From contig NZ_CP033070.1 in assembly GCF_003669035.1 (NCBI RefSeq), positions 1,240,001 to 1,304,000 on the forward strand: DNA of 64,000 bases. The letters are read 5' to 3'. This DNA is from Chryseobacterium sp. 3008163. GTDB taxonomy: Bacteria; Bacteroidota; Bacteroidia; Flavobacteriales; Weeksellaceae. Below are positions 8,485 to 16,795 of the stretch, piece after piece. The notes beneath the pieces were generated by a model. It saw nothing but the letters and a program-made list of their open reading frames with translations. It did not search any database and was not told where the DNA came from. Each line of letters begins with the position of its first letter. Position 1 is the stretch's first letter. The position numbers were made by a program, and so were the translations under genes.

Positions 8485-10197
8485 ATGAAAAGACTTATTT
8501 TACTGTTTACAATAGTATTGTTTCAGCAAACACTTTCTGCACAAACCGAACAACAATACATCTTTTTCAAAACCTGGAATTTCATTAAATATTATCATCC
8601 CGATCTCGCCAGCGGAAAAGTAAATGCCGACAGTTTGTTTTTGGCAAATGTAAAAGGTATCAATACTGATGATGATTTCAATGCCGTCATCAATAAATTA
8701 ACGTCGAAGCTGAATAAAAATTTCGTCACATCTGCTCCCGCTGAGACTTCAAAGGATCTGATGTTGCAGAATCAGAATTTTGACTGGTTTCGGAAGAACA
8801 AAAAAATAAGCGCCGGCAATAAAGATTTGCTCAACAATATTTATAAGCATCGATACAATTTTGAAAACCTGCCAAAAGGTAAGCTGGTCAGTGATGAAAA
8901 AGAATACTCTTTTCCAAAAACCGAAAATTTGCCTTTAGAATATCGTTTGTTGGCTCTGGCGAAAATACAGGGAGTTGTAGATTACCTCTTCCCGCATAAG
9001 TATATCATGGACAAAGGCTTTGATGAATATTTCAAGAATAGTTTAGATGAAAACTCAAAAGTAAATTCGAGAAAAGATTTTGAAGTTATATTAGCTAAAT
9101 TGGTTTCAAAATTTAAAGACAGCCATGCGTTTAGCTTTTACAAACAGCTGAATTACAAGAAAGATATTTATCACATGACCTATCTTGCACCATTTGATTT
9201 TCAGATTGTCGATGATCACATTTTGGTAACGCATCTTATTTTACCTGAACTCTGTTCAAAAGCTCAAATTAACGTGGGCGACAAAACCACATCCATCAAT
9301 GGGAAAGGCATTTCTCAAATCATTAAAGAAAAAGGAGAACTTTTATCTACTTCAAACAGAGAAAAGTTGGTATATGTTCTTTCGAAATATGAAAATAATC
9401 TCATCTGGCCCGATGATCTTCCACAAAAAACTTTAGAACTAAAATCAGCTAGGAGTAACAAGAAAGTTTCTACAAAAATTGATATGATCGACACTTCCAA
9501 TAAGGAAAAGTATGAGATTATTGTAAATTATCTTCAAGAGAAAATCAAGAAGTTAGAAAGCCGCAAAATAACTCATAAGGATATTGCCTACTTTAAAATT
9601 AATGAAACATTAGGGTTTATTAATAATGTAGATGACGACAAGATAGATGCGAAGATGGATAGTATTTTAGGCAATGCTTCACAGAAAAAAGCGATTGTTT
9701 TTGACATGAGAGCTTATCCGGATTGGGGTGGTTTTCCATATCATTATATCTATAAATACTTCTCGCCTGCTGAAAATTATTTTGGAAAATATTACAAACC
9801 CAATTTAAAAAACATCGGAACATTTACCTATCAGGATTACGATTATTTCCCTTCAATTCCCGGTAAAACAGCACACAGTTACAAAGGAAAAGTTTTCATT
9901 CTCGTCAATCCTGAAACCCGAAGTGCAAGCGAATGGTATTCTATGAGTTTACAGAAAATATTTCCTCAATCATTAACCATTGGCCAACAAACTTCCGGTG
10001 GAGACGGTGATTTGGTGAAAGTAAAACTACCCGGAGATTACCTTTTAGAATTTACAGGAAACGGAATCTTTTACCCAGACAACTCCCAAACCCAGCAAAC
10101 AGGGGTCAGAATCAATGAATTGATAAAATATAAAGACCAGGATATTTTAGATAAAAAAGATTTAGAGTTTGAAAGGGTTTTGAATGATTTGAAATAA
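8485..10197 (+). CDS. S41 family (C-terminal processing type) peptidase
   Basis: A 570-residue exported serine protease homologue: signal peptide ending LSAQ, a helical N-terminal part, a PDZ-like middle (VGDKTTSINGKGISQIIKEK near residue 260), and the S41 catalytic region. There NPETRSASEWYSMSLQ holds the presumed nucleophile Ser near residue 475 and GQQTSGGDGDLVKVKLP follows. Such Bacteroidetes S41 proteins act in the periplasm on unknown substrates. It may be co-transcribed with the unknown exported protein upstream. Confidence 0.87.
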   Translation: MKRLILLFTIVLFQQTLSAQTEQQYIFFKTWNFIKYYHPDLASGKVNADSLFLANVKGINTDDDFNAVINKLTSKLNKNFVTSAPAETSKDLMLQNQNFDWFRKNKKISAGNKDLLNNIYKHRYNFENLPKGKLVSDEKEYSFPKTENLPLEYRLLALAKIQGVVDYLFPHKYIMDKGFDEYFKNSLDENSKVNSRKDFEVILAKLVSKFKDSHAFSFYKQLNYKKDIYHMTYLAPFDFQIVDDHILVTHLILPELCSKAQINVGDKTTSINGKGISQIIKEKGELLSTSNREKLVYVLSKYENNLIWPDDLPQKTLELKSARSNKKVSTKIDMIDTSNKEKYEIIVNYLQEKIKKLESRKITHKDIAYFKINETLGFINNVDDDKIDAKMDSILGNASQKKAIVFDMRAYPDWGGFPYHYIYKYFSPAENYFGKYYKPNLKNIGTFTYQDYDYFPSIPGKTAHSYKGKVFILVNPETRSASEWYSMSLQKIFPQSLTIGQQTSGGDGDLVKVKLPGDYLLEFTGNGIFYPDNSQTQQTGVRINELIKYKDQDILDKKDLEFERVLNDLK

Positions 10198-10306
10198 TTA
10201 ATCACCTCATTTACTATTTAACATAATTTTAAATAGTATTCACTCTCTTTAGCATCAATTTTGCTACCACAGAAAAGCATAACGACACCTCTCAATTGAT
10301 TGAATT

Positions 10307-11011
10307 ATGAAGAATACCCTTTTACTAAATGCCTTGGTGGCACTTACTTTGTGGTCATGCAATAAAAAAGAGAAACCGGCACCTCTGCAAGATTCTACCA
10401 CTTTGACTTCCGTTACAGATAACTCAGGAGAAGCAATTTCGGATACGGGTTATAACATCAGTAAAATTCCTGTGACCAATAAATTTCATGGAACTTTCCC
10501 TTATTTTAAGCTTCCGGAAGGTTATGCATTTACCGACCCCAGCTTATATCATGGTAACGGACAAACCAAAGATTTTGATAAAGAATATTTCTATGACCAC
10601 GGAACGTACACTGCAATGGAAGGCAAAACCTTTAAAGCAGAAATAAGAATATCTGAGGAATTTAAAGACAAAAAATTCTCTCCGCTCGAGATTCAGAAGA
10701 GTTTTGATGAGCTGATAAAAAATGTGGGTGGTGTAAAAATAAATACCGGCGAACCGCTGAGAGAAGGTGAAGAAGAACGCCTGAAAAAAGAAGATCCAGA
10801 AGCATATAATTTAGGATATATGCACTCTTGCAACAACTGGAAAAACGTAAACACCTACATCATCCGCAGTACAGAAAAAACCGTTTTCGTACAATACAAT
10901 CTTGGAAAAGAACAGACCAGCATTACAGTTTTAGAAGCTAAACCTTTTGAAAATAAAATGTCTATTGTCGAAGAAAAACCGAAAGTAGATTCTTTAAAAG
11001 ACAAAAATTAA
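10307..11011 (+). CDS. Hypothetical lipoprotein
   Basis: A 234-residue lipoprotein with signal and lipobox ALTLWSCNK. The segments GTFPYFKLPEGYAF, VGGVKINTGE and KTVFVQYNL resemble, from memory, the domain found before the OmpA domain in some proteobacterial OmpA-family lipoproteins. Here it stands alone without an OmpA domain. Function is unknown. It has its own terminator at 11029. Confidence 0.75.
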   Translation: MKNTLLLNALVALTLWSCNKKEKPAPLQDSTTLTSVTDNSGEAISDTGYNISKIPVTNKFHGTFPYFKLPEGYAFTDPSLYHGNGQTKDFDKEYFYDHGTYTAMEGKTFKAEIRISEEFKDKKFSPLEIQKSFDELIKNVGGVKINTGEPLREGEEERLKKEDPEAYNLGYMHSCNNWKNVNTYIIRSTEKTVFVQYNLGKEQTSITVLEAKPFENKMSIVEEKPKVDSLKDKN

Positions 11012-11028
11012 AATTATTCCAAATATTA

Positions 11029-11053
11029 AAACACATTTCAATGTGTTTTTTTT
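11029..11053 (+). terminator. Rho-independent terminator after the lipoprotein gene
   Basis: AAACACATT / AATGTGTTT stem followed by a run of eight T. Confidence 0.75.
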
Positions 11054-11062
11054 ATGAAAATA

Positions 11063-11092
11063 TTGTTTATAAAAATATTTTTGCTAATTTTG
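11063..11092 (+). promoter_or_regulatory. Bacteroidetes-type promoter of the TetR gene
   Basis: TTG at 11063-11065, a 19-bp spacer, then TAATTTTG at 11085-11092, matching TTG-N19-TAnnTTTG. It is 22 bp before the TetR ATG. Confidence 0.65.
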
Positions 11093-11114
11093 TATCGATC
11101 ATTACATAAATAAA

Positions 11115-11694
11115 ATGAGAGGAAGACCCAACATTCACGACAATGCAGAACTCATTAATAAGGCACAGGATATTTTTTGGAAAAAAGGTTATACTGCGAC
11201 TTCACTGAATGACCTGCTAACCGTTACCGGAGCAGGAAGCGGAAGTTTCTACAACACTTTTAAAGGGGGAAAAAAGCAGGTTTTCAAAGAAGTAATCAAC
11301 CAGAGAAGACTGGCTTTTGCTGAATTTAAAAATAATCTGGAGAAAAATAACACCCCCATTGAACTGATTAAAGATTTCTTCCGGGCAATTGCTGATGAAA
11401 ACGAACCTGCTCATTTAAAAGGTTGCATCATCGCAAATACAGTTGTAGAAATGACTTACATTGATGAGAATCTGGAAAAGGAAGCCGTACAAATCCTTAA
11501 AGAAGTTGAAGAAATGTACACTAAAGCGATCCGAGAAGCTCAAGAAAAGGAGAATTAAAAATAAAACCGAGGCATCTATTTTAGGAAAATACCTCATCAC
11601 TTTCTGGTGCGGCCTGAATACCCTAAGACGAATGTATCCCGATAAAAAAATCTTGTCTCAACAAATAGAAATGCAATTGGCTGTTCTCAGCTAA
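11115..11694 (+). pseudogene. TetR/AcrR family regulator, frameshifted
   Basis: The N-terminal DNA-binding domain is intact: KAQDIFWKKGYTATSLNDLL then GAGSGSFYNTFKGGKK, a typical TetR helix-turn-helix. The written frame stops at 11558. The continuing C-terminal ligand/dimer part (KNKTEASILGKYLITFWCGL) is in the next frame to 11694. Removing one base near the A4 run at about 11546 joins them into a 192-residue protein, the usual TetR length. This is the one clear frameshift here that looks like an extra base. The short-chain dehydrogenase downstream is its probable target. Confidence 0.8.
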
Positions 11695-11745
11695 TTTTTT
11701 TATCTATTTTTGGATTAATCATTACAAAAATAAAATTTAGTTACA

Positions 11746-12536
11746 ATGAATTTAGAATTAACATCAAAAAAAGCATTTATCAGCGGTTCAACACAGGGAA
11801 TTGGATATGCAATCGCGCAACAGTTATTACAGGAAGGCGCAGAAGTCATCATCAACGGAAGACAAAAGAAAAAACTGAAAAAGCAGTTTTACAACTAACA
11901 GAACAATTTCCTGACGCAAAAGTTTCAGGAATTCCTGCCGATTTTTCCAATAAAAATGAAGTAAACAATTTGCTTGAACAGCTAAATGATATTGATATTT
12001 TAATTAATAATGTCGGAATTTTTGAGCTGAAAAATTTTGAAACTATTTCCGATGAAGACTGGTATCATATTTTTGAAGTGAATGTGATGAGCTCCATAAA
12101 ATTATCAAGAAAGCTTATGCCCAAAATGTTGGAAAAAAACTGGGGAAGAATCTTGTTCATCAGCAGTGAATCTGGAGTAAACATCCCGGGAAATATGATC
12201 CATTACGGAATGACAAAAGCTTCGATGATGGCAATCAGCAACGGTTTATCAAAATTAACCAAAGGCACGGAAGTCACTGTCAATACCATCCTTGGCGGAC
12301 CGACTTATTCTGATGGTGTAGCTGCAACCGTAGAACATTTTGCACAAGTTCAGAACATCACTGTAGATCAGATGAAAGCTGTAATCATACAACAAACCAA
12401 TCCAGATTCTTTACTCCAAAGATTTATTAATCCAAAAGAAATTGCCAATCTTGCAACTTATCTTTCTAGTCCATTATCTGTTGCGACAAACGGAGCAAGT
12501 CTGAGAGCAGATGGTGGCGTTTTGAAAACTATATAA
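11746..12536 (+). pseudogene. SDR family oxidoreductase, frameshifted
   Basis: Short-chain dehydrogenase/reductase: nucleotide-binding GSTQGIGYAIA near residue 15, NNVG near residue 87, and the catalytic Ser in FISSESG with Tyr-x3-Lys in HYGMTKAS. The frame from the ATG at 11746 stops at 11896-11898. One extra A near 11872 (AGACA to AGAACA) restores GRTKEKTEKAVLQL and a 263-residue enzyme of normal length. It probably forms a regulator/enzyme pair with the TetR gene. The substrate is unknown. Confidence 0.82.
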
Positions 12537-12540
12537 AGTC

Positions 12541-12915
12541 CTAAGCACAATCTTTACAAACGCCAGTCAAAATACAATTTACAGTTGCTACCTGATATCC
12601 TTGTGGTAAAGAAAACTGCACCGGAACCGGCATACATTCTATCGTCAGACAATTCGTACATCTGAAATGAAAATGATGGTCTGCAAGTTTCTTTTCTTCA
12701 CATTTGATGCAAACTGCAAAATACTGTTTACCATCTTCTGCAACGATGCGGTGGAGAATTCCGTCTTCACAAAAACGGTTGAGTACACGATAAATCGTTG
12801 CCCGATCCATATCTAGTTCTATCTTTTTCTCAATGGCATCCTGACTCATTGCCTTTCCGGTGTTGGTGAGCAATGTAAGAACGGCTTCCTTGGTAGGTGT
12901 ACTTCTTCGTTTCAT
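12541..12915 (-). CDS. Fur family transcriptional repressor
   Basis: A 124-residue metalloregulator. The winged helix includes MDRATIYRVLNRF, the Fur signature helix. Metal sites are CIKCEE, ADHHFHFRC, CTNC and a C-terminal CKDC, so structural zinc is likely. Which metal or peroxide it senses (Fur, Zur or PerR) cannot be settled. It is divergent from a thioredoxin-reductase-like gene, with a 23-bp palindrome between them. Its stop is 4 bp from the convergent SDR stop. Confidence 0.9.
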   Translation of the reverse strand: MKRRSTPTKEAVLTLLTNTGKAMSQDAIEKKIELDMDRATIYRVLNRFCEDGILHRIVAEDGKQYFAVCIKCEEKKLADHHFHFRCTNCLTIECMPVPVQFSLPQGYQVATVNCILTGVCKDCA

Positions 12916-12920
12916 TTTTA

Positions 12921-12943
12921 TTAATGCGATTACGTTGCAATAA
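12921..12943. promoter_or_regulatory. Imperfect palindrome, candidate Fur-family operator
   Basis: TTAATGCGATT and CGTTGCAATAA flank a central A. Seven of eleven position pairs are complementary, with TTA and TGC/GCA blocks conserved in both arms. It lies just upstream of the Fur-family ATG and covers the -33 TTG of the divergent gene. Inferred from position and symmetry only. Confidence 0.5.
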
Positions 12944-12964
12944 TAAAAAATTATTCTAACTTTG
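12935..12964 (+). promoter_or_regulatory. Promoter of the thioredoxin-reductase-like gene
   Basis: TTG at 12935-12937, 19-bp spacer, TAACTTTG at 12957-12964, a clean Bacteroidetes promoter. The -33 element sits inside the candidate Fur-family operator. Confidence 0.65.
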
Positions 12965-12999
12965 GCAAGAATTTAAACAAGAAAAATCAGTTATATCAT

Positions 13000-13908
13000 A
13001 TGAAACAGCCTAATTTATTCGACGTTATCATTATCGGGGGAAGCTACTCAGGATTATCTGCCGCAATGGCTTTAGGAAGATCTTTAAGGAAAACTTTAGT
13101 TATCGACAGCGGAAAACCTTGTAATGAACAAACACCTCATTCGCATAATTTTCTGACTCATGACGGAAGTTCACCTGCCGAAATTTCAACAATAGCTAAA
13201 AGTCAGGTTGAAGAATATGATACGGTAAAGTTTTATAATGGAAAAGCAATTTCAGCTCAAAAAACAGATTTTGGATTTGAAATTCAAACAGAAAACGGTG
13301 AAAGATTTAGTTCAAAAAAACTGATTGTTGCTACCGGAATTGTTGACGAAGTTCCAAATATCAAAGGTTTTAAAGAGTCATGGGGAATTTCTCTTATTCA
13401 CTGTCCGTATTGTCATGGTTATGAATACAAAGGCAAGAAAACTGGAATTATTGCGAATGGAGATAAGGCTGTTCACATCGCTTCTTTAGTAAAAAATCTG
13501 ACAGAAAATGTTACGATTATGACAAGAGGAAAAGCCAATTTCACTTCTGAACAATTGGAAAAACTTAAAAACAATCAGATTGACATTATTGAAACAGAAA
13601 TTTCAGAGTTGAAAAATGAAAATGGGTATGTAAAAAGCCTTGTTTTTGATGATGAAAAAGAAATCGATTTTGAAGCGGTTTATGGAGCTTTTCCTTTTCA
13701 GCAACATTCTGATATCCCTGAAAGTTTAGGTTGCGAGCTCACAGAAATGGGTCATATCAAAACAGATATGTTTCAGAAAACAAATGTTCCCGGTCTTTTC
13801 GTGTGTGGTGACAACTCTTCGATGATGCGTTCGGTTTCCAACGCTGTGATGACAGGAAATGTAGCTGGCGCAATGGTGAATATGGAATTGGTGACGGATT
13901 GTTTTTAG
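13000..13908 (+). CDS. NAD(P)/FAD-dependent oxidoreductase, thioredoxin-reductase-like
   Basis: A 302-residue flavoprotein: FAD-binding GGSYSGLSAAMALGRS at the N-terminus, redox-active CPYCHGYEYKG near residue 133, and a C-terminal FAD site NVPGLFVCGDNSS. It is shorter and more divergent than housekeeping TrxB. Such proteins reduce dithiols or small molecules with NAD(P)H. Divergence from the Fur-family gene and the shared operator-like palindrome suggest control by that regulator. Confidence 0.88.
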   Translation: MKQPNLFDVIIIGGSYSGLSAAMALGRSLRKTLVIDSGKPCNEQTPHSHNFLTHDGSSPAEISTIAKSQVEEYDTVKFYNGKAISAQKTDFGFEIQTENGERFSSKKLIVATGIVDEVPNIKGFKESWGISLIHCPYCHGYEYKGKKTGIIANGDKAVHIASLVKNLTENVTIMTRGKANFTSEQLEKLKNNQIDIIETEISELKNENGYVKSLVFDDEKEIDFEAVYGAFPFQQHSDIPESLGCELTEMGHIKTDMFQKTNVPGLFVCGDNSSMMRSVSNAVMTGNVAGAMVNMELVTDCF

Positions 13909-13965
13909 ATCAAGGATAGATTCTTCAATCAATTTTGTAGATTTGATTAATTATATCAAATACAA

Positions 13966-14814
13966 ATGAATAAAGCTTTCACAATCTTATTTTTAGTTAT
14001 AATCTCAAAATTTAATGCGCAGAATCATAGATTTATCTATGAATACAAATACGTTCCTGATTCTACAAAATTCGATAGTGTTTTAACCGAAAATATGCGT
14101 CTCACGGTTTTTAAAGATCATTCGGAGTTTTTGAGTGAGATGAAAGCAAAAAGGGATTCTGCAATTCTAAGATCTTCACAAAAAGGTAATGGAGAAATCG
14201 GGACTAATCTTTTGCCCGGAAATATACGTTCGATGGTTTGGAAAAATAAAAATAATATCAAAAATTATTCTACTGAATTCATAGGGATGGAATCTTATAA
14301 AGTGACCAACGAAACTGATTTTAAATGGACATTAATTGATGAAACAAAAAAGATTCAAAACTATAATTGCCAGAAAGCAGTATTAAAGTTTGGACAGCGA
14401 GAATGGACAGCTTGGTTTACAACTGAATTACCATTTCAGGACGGTCCGCATTTGTTCAGGAAACTTCCAGGTTTGATTGTGGCTATTGAAGATTCCAGAA
14501 AGCATCACTCTTTCCAGCTCATTGCCAATTATAAAACCACTGATGGGACCTCCGTTATCAAACCATCTCATTTACTGAAAAATTATGAGGTCAACAGGAA
14601 GCAGTTTAATAAAAAATGGAATGATTTCAGGAAAAATCCGATTAGCGCAAACGAACAGTTTTTATTGATGAATCCACAAATTAATAATTTTAAATCCTAC
14701 GACGAAAACGGGAATGAAATGGATGCAAATGCTTTTAAAAAAGCAGGAACAGAAAAAGCAAAGAAAAATTTAGTAAAAAACAATAATTTTCTTGATCTCG
14801 AATTGTACAGATAA
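13966..14814 (+). CDS. GLPGLI family protein
   Basis: A 282-residue exported protein with a signal peptide ending KFNAQ. The family motif appears as FRKLPGLIVAIED near residue 170, a variant of GLPGLI. WTAWFTTELPFQDGPH precedes it, as is usual. GLPGLI proteins are Bacteroidetes-specific and of unknown function, probably periplasmic, often near peptidases or TonB receptors. Confidence 0.88.
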   Translation: MNKAFTILFLVIISKFNAQNHRFIYEYKYVPDSTKFDSVLTENMRLTVFKDHSEFLSEMKAKRDSAILRSSQKGNGEIGTNLLPGNIRSMVWKNKNNIKNYSTEFIGMESYKVTNETDFKWTLIDETKKIQNYNCQKAVLKFGQREWTAWFTTELPFQDGPHLFRKLPGLIVAIEDSRKHHSFQLIANYKTTDGTSVIKPSHLLKNYEVNRKQFNKKWNDFRKNPISANEQFLLMNPQINNFKSYDENGNEMDANAFKKAGTEKAKKNLVKNNNFLDLELYR

Positions 14815-14844
14815 TTAGCAAAACTGATTATTAAATCAAACTAA

Positions 14845-15414
14845 ATGAATGTCCTCAAAGAACATATTAACAAAACAATTTCGTTAACCGACGAAGAATT
14901 TTCGGTTGTTGAGTTATTTTTCGAAGAACAGCATTTCAAAAAACGTGAAATGATTATTCATGAAAATGATCAGGTTGATCATGTCTATTTTATTGTTTCT
15001 GGACTTTTAAAACTTTTTTACACTGACGCTGAAGCCAAAGAACACATCATTTCGTTTTCAATGGAAGATTGGTGGGAAAGCGATTATGCAGCGTTTTACA
15101 CACAATCAAAAGCTACTCAGTCACTGCAATGTCTGGAAGATACGATAGTTTCAAAACTTTCTTTTAATGATTATCAACAACTTCTGACTGAAGTTCCCAA
15201 AATGACTGATTTCTTTTTGAAAAAAGCCATCGGCGGACATATTTCAAACCAAAGAAGAATTCTTTCACTGATGACGATGAGCGCAAAAGAACGCTACGAA
15301 CAGTTTCTGAAATACTACCCTTCTCTTTTGCAGAGAATACCAAAAATCACTTTGGCTGCTTATCTTGGTTTGTCGCGAGAAACTTTGAGCCGCTTTTTTC
15401 TGGAATCAAAATAA
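14845..15414 (+). CDS. Crp/Fnr family transcriptional regulator
   Basis: A 189-residue protein: cyclic-nucleotide-binding-like beta roll (KREMIIHENDQVDHVYFIVS) and a short C-terminal helix-turn-helix (LAAYLGLSRETLSRFF). It has no Fe-S cysteines, so it is not an Fnr-type oxygen sensor. It is followed 67 bp later by a RidA gene on the same strand, a likely co-regulated partner. The effector is unknown. Confidence 0.88.
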   Translation: MNVLKEHINKTISLTDEEFSVVELFFEEQHFKKREMIIHENDQVDHVYFIVSGLLKLFYTDAEAKEHIISFSMEDWWESDYAAFYTQSKATQSLQCLEDTIVSKLSFNDYQQLLTEVPKMTDFFLKKAIGGHISNQRRILSLMTMSAKERYEQFLKYYPSLLQRIPKITLAAYLGLSRETLSRFFLESK

Positions 15415-15481
15415 TTGTGACGCAGGTCAATTTTCAGTTCTGCCGAACTTTATTCCATTAATTAAATTAAAATATTTCAAC

Positions 15482-15871
15482 ATGGAAAAAAGAATCATCA
15501 ACCCGTGGACATGGCAAAACGACAGAAACTATGCACAAGCCGTAGAAGTTAAAAATGTTCAAAGCACACTCTACGTTTCCGGGCAAACCGCCATTGACGA
15601 TAACGGAGTTACAAGCAATGCCGACATGAGAACTCAAGTCATTAAAACCTTAGAAAATCTTGAAAAAGTTATTGTTCAGGCAGATTTTGAATTGAAAAAC
15701 ATTGTCCGATTAAATGTTTATACAACAGATCATCCTGCATTTTTCGAAAATTTCGACATCTGGCAAAACTGGATTACGAGAAACGAAATTCAACAAGCGA
15801 GTACAGTAATCGAAGTAAAAACTTTATTTGAAACGCTGAAAGTGGAAATGGAGGCGACGGTTGTAAAGTAG
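15482..15871 (+). CDS. RidA family protein
   Basis: A 129-residue YjgF/YER057c/UK114 family protein, normal length. TLYVSGQTAIDDNG, NLEKVIVQADFELKNIV and the C-terminal VKVEMEAT-type end are family features. The usual catalytic Arg motif near the C-terminus is not obvious (STVIEVKTLFE), so deaminase activity on 2-aminoacrylate is uncertain. It follows the Crp/Fnr-like gene. Confidence 0.87.
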   Translation: MEKRIINPWTWQNDRNYAQAVEVKNVQSTLYVSGQTAIDDNGVTSNADMRTQVIKTLENLEKVIVQADFELKNIVRLNVYTTDHPAFFENFDIWQNWITRNEIQQASTVIEVKTLFETLKVEMEATVVK

Positions 15872-15905
15872 TTCTCTTTAAAAGAGAAGTTCCAATACAT
15901 CGTCA

Positions 15906-15932
15906 GTTCGAGTAGCGCAGCGTATCGAGAAC
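15906..15932. repeat. Dispersed hairpin repeat GTTCGAGTA...TATCGAGAAC
   Basis: GTTCGAGTA and TATCGAGAAC arms around GCGCAGCG. The same arms occur at 35372-35409 with a longer middle, and related ones at 35442-35476. Confidence 0.6.
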
Positions 15933-15980
15933 TTTTGTGATTTTCTTAATCATCATGAATTCATCGATCTTAAAATAAGT

Positions 15981-16044
15981 TTTGGCTAAAGCCAAATTTG
16001 AAATCATTAATTGAGGTCGGGCTAAAGCCCGACCTCAATTAATG
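15981..16044. terminator. Two tandem hairpins with TAAA loops
   Basis: TTTGGC-TAAA-GCCAAA (15981-15996), then an 18-bp perfect stem beginning CATTAATTGAGGTCGGGC with loop TAAA (16005-16044). The pair probably ends transcription from the RidA side and marks the left edge of the AT-rich island. Confidence 0.65.
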
Positions 16045-16323
16045 TATAACCATTTACCCATTCTGAACTATCTTTAGCCAGTTACAAAAAGTGTCTATAT
16101 CAGGTTATTTAAGTATGCCAAAAACACTTCAAAACGGCCTCCGACCATAGCTACAACTGCCTTCGACCACTTGAAAAATCAGTCACAATCACTTCTGAAG
16201 GAGTTTTACCCCTTACAGCCCCCTCACTTATACTTACGTAGCTCATAGCTATATTATTAAATTATAATGATTTTTCAGATTTTAATTTTTATATATTTGA
16301 AATAAACAAAACAATATTTTATC
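16045..16323. other. Non-coding stretch upstream of the AT-rich cassette
   Basis: No ORF of note. The base composition changes here. Pieces such as CTTCTGAAGGAGTTTTACCC and CTTACAGCCCCCTCACTTAT look unlike the neighbours and may be remains of an older insertion. I recognise no RNA or attachment site. A TATATTTG (-7-like) occurs at 16292-16299. Confidence 0.5.
16292..16299 (+). promoter_or_regulatory. Possible -7 element (TATATTTG) of the GIY-YIG/AbiC-like pair
   Basis: Matches TAnnTTTG 25 bp before the ATG; no TTG at the -33 position, so support is weak. Confidence 0.35.
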
Positions 16324-16794
16324 ATGAATAAATCTCAGGTTGAAGAGTACTTATTAAAATTAGAAAATTTATTATTATTTGAAGCGGAGAAATACAATGT
16401 TGAATTGAATCGTAATTGGTCAAAATCTTTCCCGAATGAATCAGCAGTTTATATTTTTCGTGAGGATGATGAAATTTGCTATATTGGTGAAACAGGAAGT
16501 TTGAGAGGAAGAATGACAGACATTTTAAATACAAAGAATCATACTCTGAGAAGAAACTTAGGTAATTTTTATTTCTCATCACATTCTGAATATGAGAAAC
16601 CAAGTTCGAGAAAAAGTTTTTCAGAATCAATCGAGAAACTCTTAAACGAAAAACTCATTAATAATTTAACTATTTCATATATCTTAGTCAATTTGGGTAG
16701 AAAAGAATTAGAAGAAAGACTATTTTACAAAATAGATCCAAAATATAGTCTAAAGGGAAAACGAGGCCAAAAAGTTAAACTAATTATTAACTAA
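16324..16794 (+). CDS. GIY-YIG nuclease-like protein
   Basis: A 156-residue protein with a GIY-YIG core: AVYIFREDDEICYIGETG at residues 41-58 followed by SLRGRM, supplying the two beta strands and the conserved Arg. A Glu that could bind metal lies in KELEERLF near residue 125. The basic C-terminus (LKGKRGQKVK) could contact DNA. GIY-YIG domains cut DNA in repair, homing and phage restriction. The stop is 1 bp before the start of the membrane-protein gene, so the two are co-transcribed. Codon use is visibly more AT-rich than in flanking genes. Confidence 0.75.
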   Translation: MNKSQVEEYLLKLENLLLFEAEKYNVELNRNWSKSFPNESAVYIFREDDEICYIGETGSLRGRMTDILNTKNHTLRRNLGNFYFSSHSEYEKPSSRKSFSESIEKLLNEKLINNLTISYILVNLGRKELEERLFYKIDPKYSLKGKRGQKVKLIIN

Positions 16795-16795
16795 C

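Noticed and set aside
11115..12536. TetR and SDR considered as true pseudogenes decaying together
   Set aside because: Each needs a single base to give a normal-length protein, and the same type of lesion recurs across the window, so error is more likely.
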